Shown here one piece after another: positions 1 through 8,657 of a stretch of 64,000 bases of DNA. Position 1 is the first letter of the stretch. Each line of letters begins with the position of its first letter. Source of the stretch: Mesorhizobium sp. M1C.F.Ca.ET.210.01.1.1 (GTDB lineage: Bacteria; Pseudomonadota; Alphaproteobacteria; Rhizobiales; Rhizobiaceae); the NCBI RefSeq assembly GCF_004791585.1, contig NZ_SRUU01000022.1, positions 42,068 to 106,067 on the forward strand, in the 5' to 3' direction. The notes under the pieces are model-generated. The model was not told the DNA's origin. It did not search any database and saw nothing but the letters and a program-made list of their open reading frames with translations. The translations under genes were made by a program, and so were the position numbers.

Positions 1-17
1 TGGGGTCGACCACATAG
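1..17 (+). CDS. 3' end of upstream gene, probably lptD (partial)
   Basis: The frame beginning at position 3 reads Gly-Ser-Thr-Thr and then a TAG stop at 15-17. In rhizobia the gene directly upstream of the surA-pdxA-rsmA cluster is usually lptD, the outer-membrane LPS-assembly protein, and a short Gly/Ser/Thr C-terminus is plausible for it. Only five codons are visible, so the identity rests on gene order. An alternative frame stays open to a TGA at 77-79 that overlaps the surA start, but its translation has no LptD-like character. Confidence 0.3.
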
Positions 18-75
18 CGCATGCGTTCGGAGGACGTGCGGCGCCGTCGTGGCGGATAGGAATTGGGAAGGTGAG

Positions 76-1002
76 ATGAGGAAATACCTGTTTTCGGCAG
101 GATTCGCGCTGCTGGTGGCGGCGACCTCGGTTTCGATCACGGCGATGACGCCGCCGGCATTCGCCAGCCAGATCAAATATGTCGTCAACAACGTACCGAT
201 CACCACTGGCGACATCGCGCACCGCGCCGCATTCTTCAAACTGCAGCGCAAGAAGGGCGATGCAGCGCAGGAGATGATCGACCAGACGCTACGCCTTGCC
301 GAGGCAAGACGGCTCGGCATCCGCATCACCGACCAGCAGGTCGATGCCGCCTATCAGCGTTTTGCCTCCAACAACAAGATGCCGCTGGCCAAGCTCGACG
401 CCATCATGACGCAGTCGGGCGTCACCAAGGAGCATTTCAAGGAATTCATCCGCGCGCAGATGGCCTGGAACCAGGCGCTCAGCGCGCGCTACCGCTCTGG
501 CGAAGGCGGCTCGGTGACCGAGCAGGACGCCGTCCGCCGCATGCTCGACAAGGGCGGCTCCAAGCCGACCGCGATGGAATATATGCTGCAGCAGGTCATC
601 TTCGTGGTGCCCGCCTCAGAGCGCTCCGCCACGCTCGCCAAGCGCAAGCGCGAGGCCGATGCCATGCGCGCCCGCTTCAACGGCTGCGCCACCACGCGCG
701 AATTCGCCAAGGGGCTGCTCGACGTCACGGTGCGCGATCTCGGTCGCGTGCTGGCGCCGCAATTGCCGTCGGACTGGGCCGAGCAGATCAAGGCAACCAA
801 GGTCGGCGGCGCGACGCCGACGCGCGAAACCGAACGCGGCGTCGAGTTCATCGGCATCTGCTCCTCGCGCGAGGTTTCCGACGACAAGGCCGCTCAGATG
901 GTGTTCCAGGCCGAAGGCGGCAGCAACGACAAGGACGCCGACGAGCTCAGCAAGAAATATGTCGACGAACTGCGCAAGAAGGCCACCATCGTCGAGCGCT
1001 AA
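76..1002 (+). CDS. surA: SurA-type periplasmic chaperone / peptidyl-prolyl isomerase
   Basis: This is a 308-residue exported protein that should help fold outer-membrane proteins in the periplasm. I chose the ATG at 76 over the GTG at 49 because a GGAAG ribosome-binding site lies just before it and a clean signal peptide follows (MRKYLF, a hydrophobic run, cleavage near AFAS). The N-terminal chaperone domain covers roughly residues 35-150. One divergent parvulin-like segment follows at about 165-270 (it contains EYMLQQVIFVVP and the DLGRVL turn). Escherichia coli SurA is about 430 residues with two parvulin domains, so this is the short form. It lies upstream of pdxA and rsmA, the usual order. 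Confidence 0.85.
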   Translation: MRKYLFSAGFALLVAATSVSITAMTPPAFASQIKYVVNNVPITTGDIAHRAAFFKLQRKKGDAAQEMIDQTLRLAEARRLGIRITDQQVDAAYQRFASNNKMPLAKLDAIMTQSGVTKEHFKEFIRAQMAWNQALSARYRSGEGGSVTEQDAVRRMLDKGGSKPTAMEYMLQQVIFVVPASERSATLAKRKREADAMRARFNGCATTREFAKGLLDVTVRDLGRVLAPQLPSDWAEQIKATKVGGATPTRETERGVEFIGICSSREVSDDKAAQMVFQAEGGSNDKDADELSKKYVDELRKKATIVER

Positions 1003-1106
1003 AGCGCGTCGCGATCTTTCAGATTCGCTCCGTGTGCTTTAGGTTTTTGATTTACGCATGTCTTTGTCCCGAAACCGGTTCCCACTTTCGGGAGACATGC
1101 TTTAGG
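1001..1106. repeat. RIME/REP-like intergenic palindrome (family B, copy 1)
   Basis: About 105 bp between surA and pdxA. The core inverted repeat runs from 1056 to 1100: a GCATGTC arm, then CCCGAAA, the CCGGTT centre, TTTCGGG and a GACATGC arm. The same CCCGAAAACCGGT...TTTTCGGG core recurs at 13191-13237, 14231-14263, 60378-60423 and 61213-61276. The preceding 50 bases (AGCGCGTCGCGATC onward) look like part of the same mosaic element. It resembles the rhizobial intergenic mosaic elements described in the literature. Confidence 0.75.
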
Positions 1107-1183
1107 GCGTTTCGGTACATGACAGAACAAGGCTCGAGCCTCCCGCCCTACCCCGAAACAGGCACGGCATTTCGCTGGGCACC

Positions 1184-2218
1184 ATGAGCATGCGCAGGAA
1201 CGACGCGCCGCTGGCGCTCAGCGTCGGCGATCCATCCGGCATCGGGCCCGATATCGCCATCGCCGCATGGCAGGCGGGCGACAGCGCCGGCGTGCCGCCG
1301 TTCTATCTGCTTGCCGACCCGGCCCTGATCGAGGCCCGTGCGCGCGAAATTGGTCTCACGGTGGCGATCATGGAGACCTCGCCGGGGCAAGCGGCGCATC
1401 ATTTCCCCCGCGCGCTGCCCGTTGTTCCGCTCTATGCCCGCCATCTGGACGCTCCAGGAAGGCCGAATCCGGCCAACGCCGCGGGCACCATCGAAGCGAT
1501 CGACCGCGCGGTCGCCGATTGCCTCGCCGGCCGCGCCGCCGCGGTGGCCACCTGCCCAATCGCCAAGAAGCCGCTCTACGACGCCGGCTTCCGCTTCCCC
1601 GGCCACACCGAATACCTGGCGCATCTGGCCTCGCGCCATACCGGCACCGAGGTGACGCCGGTGATGCTGCTTGCCGGACCCGAACTGCGCACCGTTCCCG
1701 TCACCATCCACATCCCGCTCGCCGAGGTGCCGAAGGTCCTGACGAGCGAGCTGATCGTCGCCACAGGCCGCATCACCGCCGCCGACCTCCAGAGCCGCTT
1801 CGGCATCGCCAGGCCGCGGCTCGCCATTGCCGGGCTCAATCCGCATGCCGGCGAAGGCGGGGCGATGGGCACGGAGGATCTGTCCATCGTGCTGCCTGCC
1901 GTCGAGGCGCTCAAGGCGGAGGGCATCGATGCGGTCGGACCGCTGCCGGCCGACACCATGTTCCACCCGCGGGCACGAGCAAGCTATGACGCGGCGCTTT
2001 GCATGTATCATGACCAGGCACTGATCCCGGCCAAGACGCTGGCCTTCGACGAGGCCGTCAACGTGACGCTCGGCCTGCCCTTCATCCGCACCTCGCCGGA
2101 CCATGGCACGGCCTTCGACATCGCCGGCAAGGGCATTGCGCGGCCCGAAAGCCTGATCGCGGCGCTGAGGCTCGCGCGCCGGCTGGCCGACAGCGGCCGC
2201 CATGCCGCCGCCGCATGA
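1184..2218 (+). CDS. pdxA: 4-hydroxythreonine-4-phosphate dehydrogenase
   Basis: This 344-residue cytoplasmic enzyme performs the NAD-dependent oxidation of 4-phosphohydroxy-L-threonine in the DXP-dependent pathway to pyridoxal phosphate. Family signatures are the N-terminal SVGDPSGIGPDI, the PGHTEYLA histidine segment (about residue 145), the NPHAGEGG segment and the C-terminal TSPDHGTAFDIAG block with the metal-binding histidine. Length matches the family. The start ATG at 1184 is followed by a second in-frame ATG two codons later, so the exact start is uncertain by two residues. The gene end lies close to the rsmA start, consistent with co-transcription. Confidence 0.96.
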   Translation: MSMRRNDAPLALSVGDPSGIGPDIAIAAWQAGDSAGVPPFYLLADPALIEARAREIGLTVAIMETSPGQAAHHFPRALPVVPLYARHLDAPGRPNPANAAGTIEAIDRAVADCLAGRAAAVATCPIAKKPLYDAGFRFPGHTEYLAHLASRHTGTEVTPVMLLAGPELRTVPVTIHIPLAEVPKVLTSELIVATGRITAADLQSRFGIARPRLAIAGLNPHAGEGGAMGTEDLSIVLPAVEALKAEGIDAVGPLPADTMFHPRARASYDAALCMYHDQALIPAKTLAFDEAVNVTLGLPFIRTSPDHGTAFDIAGKGIARPESLIAALRLARRLADSGRHAAAA

Positions 2219-2240
2219 GGCTCGATTGAGCGGGGGGCGC

Positions 2241-3074
2241 GTGACCATCGACGGATTGCCGCCGCTGCGCGAGGTGATCGAGCGGCACGGCTTGCAGGCG
2301 AAGAAGGCGCTCGGCCAGAACTTCCTGCTCGACCTCAATCTGACGAGCAAGATCGCGCGCGCCGCCGGCGACCTCAGCGAGACGACCGTGATCGAGGTCG
2401 GCCCCGGCCCCGGCGGCCTGACCAGGGCGCTGCTCTTCAACGGAGCGCGGCGCGTGATCGCCATCGAGCGCGACGAGCGCTGCCTTGAGGCGCTGGCCGA
2501 GCTGTCCGGCCACTATCCCGGCCGGCTCGAAGTCATTCCCGGCGATGCGCTGAAGACGGATTTCGCCGCCTTGGCCGGGCAGGCAAATGGCGGGCCGGTG
2601 AAGGTCGTCGCCAACCTGCCTTACAATATCGGCACCGAGCTTCTGATCCGCTGGCTGACGGTGGCGGACTGGCCGCCCTTCTATCAATCGATGACGCTGA
2701 TGTTCCAGCGCGAGGTCGCCGAGCGCATCACCGCCAGCCCGGGCAGCGACGCCTATGGCCGGCTCGGCGTGCTTGCCGGCTGGCGCACGGAAGCAAAGAT
2801 CGCCTTCGACGTGCCGCCGCAGGCTTTCACCCCGCCGCCCAAGGTCACCTCCTCGGTGGTGCATCTGGTGCCGCGCGCCTCCCCCTTGCCCACCGACGGC
2901 AGGAAGCTCGGGCGCGTCACCGAAGCCGCCTTCGGCCAGCGCCGCAAGATGCTGCGGCAAAGCGTGAAGAGCCTGGGTGGGGAAGCGCTGCTCACCCGCG
3001 CTGGCATCGACCCGACAAGGCGGGCGGAGACGCTCAGCGTGGAAGAGTTCGTGCGGTTGACGAACGCGGTGTAG
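2241..3074 (+). CDS. rsmA: 16S rRNA dimethyladenosine transferase
   Basis: RsmA (KsgA) dimethylates two adjacent adenosines near the 3' end of 16S rRNA during late small-subunit assembly. Visible motifs are GQNFL near the N-terminus, the SAM-binding VIEVGPGPGGLT and the catalytic NLPYNIG motif. I prefer the GTG at 2241, giving 277 residues beginning VTIDGLPPLREVIERHG, because a purine-rich GCGGGGGGCG stretch precedes it. An ATG at 2202 would add 13 unlikely residues and overlap pdxA. It is the last gene of the surA-pdxA-rsmA run and converges on gmk. Confidence 0.95.
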   Translation: MTIDGLPPLREVIERHGLQAKKALGQNFLLDLNLTSKIARAAGDLSETTVIEVGPGPGGLTRALLFNGARRVIAIERDERCLEALAELSGHYPGRLEVIPGDALKTDFAALAGQANGGPVKVVANLPYNIGTELLIRWLTVADWPPFYQSMTLMFQREVAERITASPGSDAYGRLGVLAGWRTEAKIAFDVPPQAFTPPPKVTSSVVHLVPRASPLPTDGRKLGRVTEAAFGQRRKMLRQSVKSLGGEALLTRAGIDPTRRAETLSVEEFVRLTNAV

Positions 3075-3083
3075 AAGCGCCCT

Positions 3084-3107
3084 GCCCTTCTCCCCTGTGG
3101 GAGAAGG
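3084..3107. repeat. Hairpin of the CTTCTCCC family between rsmA and gmk
   Basis: A perfect inverted repeat (CCTTCTCCC, loop CTGT, GGGAGAAGG) lies between the convergent genes rsmA and gmk. It may act as a bidirectional transcription end, although no T-run follows. The same CTTCTCCC/GGGAGAAG core recurs at 30703-30725 and in the arms of the element at 36090-36262. Confidence 0.6.
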
Positions 3108-3116
3108 AGAGGTGCC

Positions 3117-3791
3117 TCACTCCGTCTTCTCGTCCAGCAACCCGGAAATGAAGTCGAACAGGCCAGGCCGGCGGTCGCGGCGCAGGCGTTCGGCGGTGAC
3201 GATGGCGCGGACCTCGGCGAAGGCGCGGTCGAGATCGTCGTTGACGATGACGAAGTCGTATTCCTTCCAGTGCTCGATCTCGACGCGGGCATTCTTCAGC
3301 CTGGTTTCGATGACCTGCTCCTGGTCCTCGGCGCGGCGCTTCAGGCGCGCCTTCAATTCCTTCATCGAGGGCGGCAGGATGAATATCGAAACGATATCGG
3401 CGCGCATCTTCTCCTTGAGCTGCTGGGCGCCCTGCCAGTCGATGTCGAACAGCATGTCGCGGCCTTCGGCCAGCGCCATTTCCGCCGGCTCGCGCGGCGT
3501 TGCATAGAAATTGCCGTGCACCTCGGCCCACTCCAGCAGCGCATCAGAATCGCGCAGCCGTTCGAACTCGCGCATGGTGCGGAAATGATAGTGGACGCCT
3601 TCGATCTCCGAGCCGCGGCGCGGCCTGGTGGTGACGGAGACCGACAGCTCCAGGCTTGTGTCGCTTTCCAGAAGATTGCGCGCAATCGTCGACTTGCCGG
3701 CGCCCGACGGCGACGACAGCACCAGCATCAACCCACGGCGGCGGATGCGGGACCCCAGATCCCTGGCGGCCGTCGGTTCCTTGGCAACCAT
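3117..3791 (-). CDS. gmk: Guanylate kinase
   Basis: This 224-residue cytosolic kinase phosphorylates GMP and dGMP to the diphosphates. The P-loop SSPSGAGKST lies at about residues 26-35 (Lys33), followed by the GMP-binding TTRPRRGSEIEGVHYHF segment and the DIDWQGAQQL motif. I chose the ATG at 3791 (MVAKEPTAARDL); an upstream extension to 3893 would run back into yicC. The gene begins 5 bases after the yicC stop on the same strand, so the two are almost certainly co-transcribed. Confidence 0.96.
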   Translation of the reverse strand: MVAKEPTAARDLGSRIRRRGLMLVLSSPSGAGKSTIARNLLESDTSLELSVSVTTRPRRGSEIEGVHYHFRTMREFERLRDSDALLEWAEVHGNFYATPREPAEMALAEGRDMLFDIDWQGAQQLKEKMRADIVSIFILPPSMKELKARLKRRAEDQEQVIETRLKNARVEIEHWKEYDFVIVNDDLDRAFAEVRAIVTAERLRRDRRPGLFDFISGLLDEKTE

Positions 3792-3796
3792 CCCCG

Positions 3797-4687
3797 TCAC
3801 TCCAGATTCTGAACCTGTTCGCGAAACTGGTCGACCACCGCCTTGAGTTCCAGCCCAATCGCGGTAACCGCGGCGGCGTTCGACTTGGAGCATAAGGTAT
3901 TCGATTCGCGATTGAATTCCTGCGCCAGAAAATCGAGCTTGCGGCCGACGGCGCCGCCGTTGCCGAGCAGCGCACGCGCGGAAGCGACATGCGTCTTCAG
4001 CCGGTCGATCTCCTCGCGGATGTCGGCCTTGGTGGCGAGGAAGGCTGCTTCCTGATGCAGCCGCGCCGCGTCGAGATTGGCCGACGCATCCATCAGCAGG
4101 CGGACCTGTTCGGCCATGCGCTCGCGGATCGCCGCCGGCTCGCGCGACGGGTCGGCCTCGGCCTTCAGCGTCAACGCCTCGATGGTGCCGATATGGCCGG
4201 ACAACAGTGTGCGCAGCGCGGCACCCTCGCTCTGCCTTGCCTGCTCCAACCCGGCGAGTGCCGTGTCCAGCGCCGACAGGATCGCGGCGTCGAGGGCACC
4301 CCGTTCCTCCTCCGTCTCGACCGTCTCCGGGATATCGAGGACGCCGCGCAGCGCCAGCAGACCGTCGGCGGTGGCGGGCTGGGTGCCGAACTGCTCCTGC
4401 AGGCGTCTGGCCAGTCCCGCCAGGTCCTTCAGGAAGGCCTCGTTGACCACCGGCTGCGCCTGCTGCGCGACGCCACGGGCGACGGTCAGCGTCGCCTGGA
4501 AATTGCCGCGCGCGAAACGCTTCTGCACGGTCTGCCGTACAGCGGTCTCCAGCCGGTCGAAGCCTTGCGGCAGCCGCAGCCTGACCTCGACGCTCTTGCC
4601 GTTGACCGATTTCACTTCCCAGGCGATCGACGTGCCGTTGTATTCAGCAACGGCTCGCGCGAAACCGGTCATGCTCTGCACGTTCAT
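3797..4687 (-). CDS. yicC: YicC/YloC family endoribonuclease
   Basis: A 296-residue protein of the YicC family, characterised in other bacteria as an endoribonuclease linked to small-RNA turnover. The family N-terminus MNVQSMTGFARA and the following SVNGKSVEVRLRLP segment are clear, and the C-terminal DUF1732 block ends LDFLAQEFNRESNTLCSKS. The start at 4687 is fixed by the MTGFAR signature; an AGGGGT ribosome-binding site lies about 13 bases upstream. The order yicC-gmk on one transcript is common in alphaproteobacteria. Confidence 0.93.
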   Translation of the reverse strand: MNVQSMTGFARAVAEYNGTSIAWEVKSVNGKSVEVRLRLPQGFDRLETAVRQTVQKRFARGNFQATLTVARGVAQQAQPVVNEAFLKDLAGLARRLQEQFGTQPATADGLLALRGVLDIPETVETEEERGALDAAILSALDTALAGLEQARQSEGAALRTLLSGHIGTIEALTLKAEADPSREPAAIRERMAEQVRLLMDASANLDAARLHQEAAFLATKADIREEIDRLKTHVASARALLGNGGAVGRKLDFLAQEFNRESNTLCSKSNAAAVTAIGLELKAVVDQFREQVQNLE

Positions 4688-4841
4688 GATGCGCGTTACC
4701 CCTGTCGCAGCTCCGGGCTCGATTGCCCGAACATGCACCCCTTGCAAAACGCTGGACTTCTGGCCAGCGTCGGATTTCCCCTCAAAACATGAATACGGCC
4801 CGGCGTCAAAGGAAGCGGGCGGATCCGGCGACCGCTGCGGC

Positions 4842-6080
4842 CTACTGGGCGGCGTCGCCGCCCGCGTCGCCATTCTCGCCGCTGTCGCCGGAGCCGGTAC
4901 TGTCATCAGGGGCGGCCGGCGCCGTGGTCTGGCCGGAGGCCTTGGCGGCATCGTCGGCCTGCTTCTTCTGCAGCGCCCGGTAACGGGCAACGTTCTGGTT
5001 GTGCTCTTCCAGCGTCGCGGCAAAGACATGGCCGCCGGTGCCGTCGGCGACGAAATAGAGGTCGTCGGTCTTCGACGGATTGGCCACAGCCTCCAGCGCG
5101 GCGCGGCCCGGATTGGCGATCGGCGTCGGCGGCAGGCCTTTGATCAGGTAGGTGTTATAGGGCGTCTGCTTGTCGATGTCGGACTGATAGATCGGCCGGT
5201 CGGCCGGTTTGCCCTTGCCGCCGAACAGGCCGTAGATGATGGTCGGATCGGACTGCAGCCGCATGCCCTTGGCCAGCCGGTTGAGGAAGACGGCGGCGAC
5301 GCGCGAGCGCTCGTCGCCCCTGCCCGTCTCCTTCTCGACGATCGAGGCGAGGATGACGAAGTCCTCCATATTGGCCACCGGCAGGTCGGGCGCACGATGC
5401 GCCCAGACATCCTCGATAAGCTTCTTCTGGTCGGCGACCAGCTTGTCGATCATCTGCTGCCTGGTGGCGCCACGGGTGAAACGCAGCGTGTCGGTCGCGA
5501 TGCTGCCCTCGGGCGGCATGGACGCCGGCATGTCGCCGGTCAGCGCCTCCTGGTCGGCCACGCGCTCAAGCGCCTGCTCGACCGTGAGCCCCTCGGGGAT
5601 GGTCAGCGAATACATCACCGACTTGCCGCTCTTGAGCAGCTCCATGATGTCGCGCATCGAGGCGCGCGGCTTGATCGCGTATTCGCCGGCCTTCAGCGCG
5701 GAATCATTGCCGGTTGCGCGCACGCCGAGCCTGAAGATGCGGGCATCGCTGATCAGGCCGCGGCGCTCCAGCTGGTCGGCAATCTCCTGCACACCGGTGC
5801 TTGGCTTGACCATGAAGGTGTCGCCATTGGCCGACGGACCTGGCTCGACGAAGGCCTGCATGCCGAAATAAAGCGCAGCACCCGAGGCAAGCACGATCAG
5901 GATGACCACCGACAGGAAGAAATTCAGGAACACGACGACCTGGCTGCGCGATGCGCGCGAGCGCTTCGACGGCGGCGGTGTGCCGGCCTCGGGGCGGAGC
6001 GCTTCGGCGGCTGTCTTGGGCACGATCGGTCCTTGGGTCTGGCGCTGTCCGAATTCCCCGCCGCCCGGATTTGTATTCAT
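4842..6080 (-). CDS. mltG: Endolytic murein transglycosylase
   Basis: This 412-residue inner-membrane protein cleaves nascent peptidoglycan strands and so sets glycan chain length. It has a Ser/Arg-rich cytoplasmic N-terminus, one transmembrane helix at about residues 50-75, a LysM-like segment and the YceG catalytic domain. The catalytic glutamate lies in ILASIVEKETG, followed by VFLNRLAKGMRLQSDPT and the NTYLIKGLPPTPI signature. The C-terminal 40 residues are an Ala/Asp/Gly-rich tail, probably disordered. It sits between fabF and yicC on the same strand, an arrangement seen in related genomes. Confidence 0.95.
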   Translation of the reverse strand: MNTNPGGGEFGQRQTQGPIVPKTAAEALRPEAGTPPPSKRSRASRSQVVVFLNFFLSVVILIVLASGAALYFGMQAFVEPGPSANGDTFMVKPSTGVQEIADQLERRGLISDARIFRLGVRATGNDSALKAGEYAIKPRASMRDIMELLKSGKSVMYSLTIPEGLTVEQALERVADQEALTGDMPASMPPEGSIATDTLRFTRGATRQQMIDKLVADQKKLIEDVWAHRAPDLPVANMEDFVILASIVEKETGRGDERSRVAAVFLNRLAKGMRLQSDPTIIYGLFGGKGKPADRPIYQSDIDKQTPYNTYLIKGLPPTPIANPGRAALEAVANPSKTDDLYFVADGTGGHVFAATLEEHNQNVARYRALQKKQADDAAKASGQTTAPAAPDDSTGSGDSGENGDAGGDAAQ

Positions 6081-6182
6081 AGCGCCCTACCGTCTCATCT
6101 CGCAAGGAATCCCCCAGCGGAAGCTAGGGGAGAATTTGGCAAAAATGACGGCAGGTGGCGGGACTGCCGGCTAGCTGGCCTT

Positions 6183-7445
6183 TCAGCCACCATAACGTTG
6201 GAAGACGAGCGAGGCGTTGGTGCCGCCGAAGCCGAAGGAGTTCGACAACGCCACATCGATCTGGCGCTGGCGCGGCTTGTTCGGCACGAGATCGATCGCC
6301 GTCTCGTGTTCCGGGTTGTCGAGATTGATAGTGGCGGGGGCGACGTTGTCGCGGATGGCGAGGATCGAGAAGATCGCCTCCGCGGCGCCTGCGGCGCCCA
6401 GCAGATGACCGATCGACGACTTGGTCGACGACATCGAGATCTTGGAGGCGGCATTGCCGACCAGCCGCTCGACGGCGCCGAGCTCGATCGTGTCGGCCAT
6501 GGTCGAGGTGCCATGCGCGTTGATGTAGTCGAGGTCGGCGGGCGCGAGCTTCGCCCGGTTCAGCGCCGCCGTCATGCAGCGGAACGCGCCGTCGCCGTCC
6601 TCCGCCGGAGCAGTGATGTGATAGGCGTCGCCCGTCAGGCCATAGCCGGTGACCTCGGCGTAGATCTTGGCGCCGCGCGCCTTGGCGTGCTCGAGCTCTT
6701 CCAGGACGAGAACGCCGGCGCCCTCGCCCATGACGAAGCCGTCGCGGTCGCGGTCATAGGGGCGCGAAGCGATCTCGGGCGTATCGTTGCGCTCGGTGGA
6801 GAGCGCGCGGCACGCCGCGAAACCCGCCATGGAAAGCCGCGTGATCGGCGCCTCGGCGCCGCCGGCCACCATGACGTCGGCATCGCCCCACATGATCAGC
6901 CGTGCGGCATCGCCGATGGCGTGCGCGCCGGTCGAGCAAGCGGTGACGACCGCATGGTTCGGGCCCTTCAGCCCGTGCCGGATGGAAACCTGGCCGGAGA
7001 CCAGATTGATGATCTGTCCGGGAATGAAGAACGGGCTGATGCGGCGCGGACCGCGCTCCTTCAGGATCATCGCGTTCTCGGCGATGCCGTCGATGCCGCC
7101 GATGCCGGAACCGATCAGCACGCCGGTAGCGCACTGATCCTCATGCGTCTCGGGCTTCCAGCCGGAATCGGCCAGCGCCTCGTCGGCGGCCGCGATGCCG
7201 TAGAGGATGAAGTCACCGATCTTGCGCAGTTCCTTCGGCTCGAGCACGGCCTCGGGATTGAAGGTGCCGTTGGTGCCGTCGCCGCGCGGAACGATGTGGG
7301 CGATCTTGCAGGCAAGGTCGTCCACCTCGAACTCGGTGATGCGGCGGGCAGCGCTGCGGCCGGAAAGCAGTTCCTTCCAGCTATGCTCGACGCCCATGCC
7401 GAACGGCGAAAGCAGGCCAAGGCCCGTGACGACGACACGCCTCAT
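6183..7445 (-). CDS. fabF: Beta-ketoacyl-ACP synthase II
   Basis: This 420-residue condensing enzyme elongates acyl-ACP with malonyl-ACP. The thiolase-fold catalytic residues are visible: Cys170 in VVTACSTGAHA, His311 in INAHGTST, and Lys342 with His347 in SSTKSSIGHLLGAAG. Length and the N-terminal MRRVVVTGLGLLSPFG match FabF rather than FabB. The gene follows acpP by 34 bases on the same strand, the classical acpP-fabF pair, and is followed by mltG. Confidence 0.97.
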   Translation of the reverse strand: MRRVVVTGLGLLSPFGMGVEHSWKELLSGRSAARRITEFEVDDLACKIAHIVPRGDGTNGTFNPEAVLEPKELRKIGDFILYGIAAADEALADSGWKPETHEDQCATGVLIGSGIGGIDGIAENAMILKERGPRRISPFFIPGQIINLVSGQVSIRHGLKGPNHAVVTACSTGAHAIGDAARLIMWGDADVMVAGGAEAPITRLSMAGFAACRALSTERNDTPEIASRPYDRDRDGFVMGEGAGVLVLEELEHAKARGAKIYAEVTGYGLTGDAYHITAPAEDGDGAFRCMTAALNRAKLAPADLDYINAHGTSTMADTIELGAVERLVGNAASKISMSSTKSSIGHLLGAAGAAEAIFSILAIRDNVAPATINLDNPEHETAIDLVPNKPRQRQIDVALSNSFGFGGTNASLVFQRYGG

Positions 7446-7479
7446 CGCAGGTCCTCCCAGGTGATGCCTGCGAAAAGCC

Positions 7480-7716
7480 TCAGGCCGAGGCCTTGTCGAT
7501 GTACTTCACGGCATCGCCGACAGTCAGGATGGTCTCGGCGGCGTCGTCCGGAATCTCGACGCCGAACTCTTCTTCGAACGCCATGACGAGTTCGACCGTA
7601 TCGAGGCTGTCCGCGCCCAGATCGTCGATGAAGCTCGCCTGCTCCGTCACTTTATCGGCATCGACGCCGAGATGCTCGATGACGATCTTCTTGACGCGCT
7701 CTGCGGTGTCACTCAT
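7480..7716 (-). CDS. acpP: Acyl carrier protein
   Basis: A 78-residue acidic protein that carries growing fatty acids on a phosphopantetheine arm. The attachment serine is Ser37 in the canonical GADSLDTVELVMAFEEEFG context. It lies in the fab cluster between fabG and fabF. The 199-base gap to fabG is long enough to hold a separate promoter, which would fit the high expression expected of acpP. Confidence 0.98.
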   Translation of the reverse strand: MSDTAERVKKIVIEHLGVDADKVTEQASFIDDLGADSLDTVELVMAFEEEFGVEIPDDAAETILTVGDAVKYIDKASA

Positions 7717-7915
7717 TTGGGGCCTCGTCTTACGTTGTGTTGTCTTCGTTAGCGGGCGGAATGCCGCTAATCAAGCTGAAAGATGGTCTTGTGGGAAACG
7801 CAACGCCACAGGACCGGTTTTTGCCCGAACCGCCGGGTTGCCGGCCGCATTACACGAAAAAAGGCGGGCGTCCAAGCCGAAATGGCTGTTTTCACAGCCC
7901 ACCGACCTTGGTCGG

Positions 7916-8653
7916 TTAGATCATCGCCATGCCGCCATTGACGTGGATTGTCTGGCCGGTGACGTATGCCGCTTCGTTCGAAGCGAGATAGGCGACCGCC
8001 GAAGCAACCTCGGCGCTGGTGCCCATGCGCCTGGTCGGAATCGCCGCCATGATCGTCTCCTTCTGCTTGTCGTTGAGCTTGTCGGTCATGGCCGATTCGA
8101 TGAAGCCCGGGGCGACGCAGTTGACGGTGATGTTGCGGGTGGCGATCTCCTGCGCCAGCGACTTGGAAAAGCCGATCATGCCGGCCTTGGAGGCGCAGTA
8201 ATTGGTCTGGCCGGGATTGCCGGTGACGCCGACCACGGAAGTGATGTTGATGATGCGGCCATGGCGGCGACGCATCATCGGATGGGTGAGCTCGCGGGTG
8301 AGCCGGAACACCGCGGTGAGGTTCACCTCCAGCACCGAATCCCAGTCGGCGTCCGACATGCGCACGAACAGGCCGTCCTTGGTGATGCCGGCATTGTTGA
8401 CCAGAATGTCGACGCCCTCCAGATCGGCCTCGGCCTTCTGGCCAAGCGCCTTGACCGCGTCGCGGTTGGTGAGGTCCGCCGGGAACAGCTTCACGCGCTC
8501 GCCCAGCTCGCCGGCGAGCGTTTCCAGCTTCTCGACCCGGGTGCCGTGCAGGCCGACGACGGCGCCCTGGCTGTGCAGTACCCTGGCGATCGCCTCGCCG
8601 ATGCCTCCCGATGCGCCGGTAACGAGCGCCTTGCGGCCGGTCAGTTCGAACAT
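7916..8653 (-). CDS. fabG: 3-oxoacyl-ACP reductase
   Basis: This 245-residue short-chain dehydrogenase reduces beta-ketoacyl-ACP with NADPH in fatty-acid elongation. Motifs: cofactor-binding TGASGGIGEA (12-21), NNAG (86-89), Ser139 and the catalytic Tyr152-x3-Lys156 in NYCASKAG. A GAGAGG ribosome-binding site precedes the start. That site lies inside the last codons of the small antitoxin-like gene upstream, whose stop codon ends only 4 bases before this ATG. Confidence 0.97.
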   Translation of the reverse strand: MFELTGRKALVTGASGGIGEAIARVLHSQGAVVGLHGTRVEKLETLAGELGERVKLFPADLTNRDAVKALGQKAEADLEGVDILVNNAGITKDGLFVRMSDADWDSVLEVNLTAVFRLTRELTHPMMRRRHGRIINITSVVGVTGNPGQTNYCASKAGMIGFSKSLAQEIATRNITVNCVAPGFIESAMTDKLNDKQKETIMAAIPTRRMGTSAEVASAVAYLASNEAAYVTGQTIHVNGGMAMI

Positions 8654-8657
8654 TTCT

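Noticed and set aside
4077..7586. A 1169-codon open frame antisense to yicC, mltG and fabF
   Set aside because: It runs opposite three certain genes, has the Arg/Gly/Ala-rich composition typical of antisense frames in GC-rich DNA, shows no domain, and has no promoter or ribosome-binding site.
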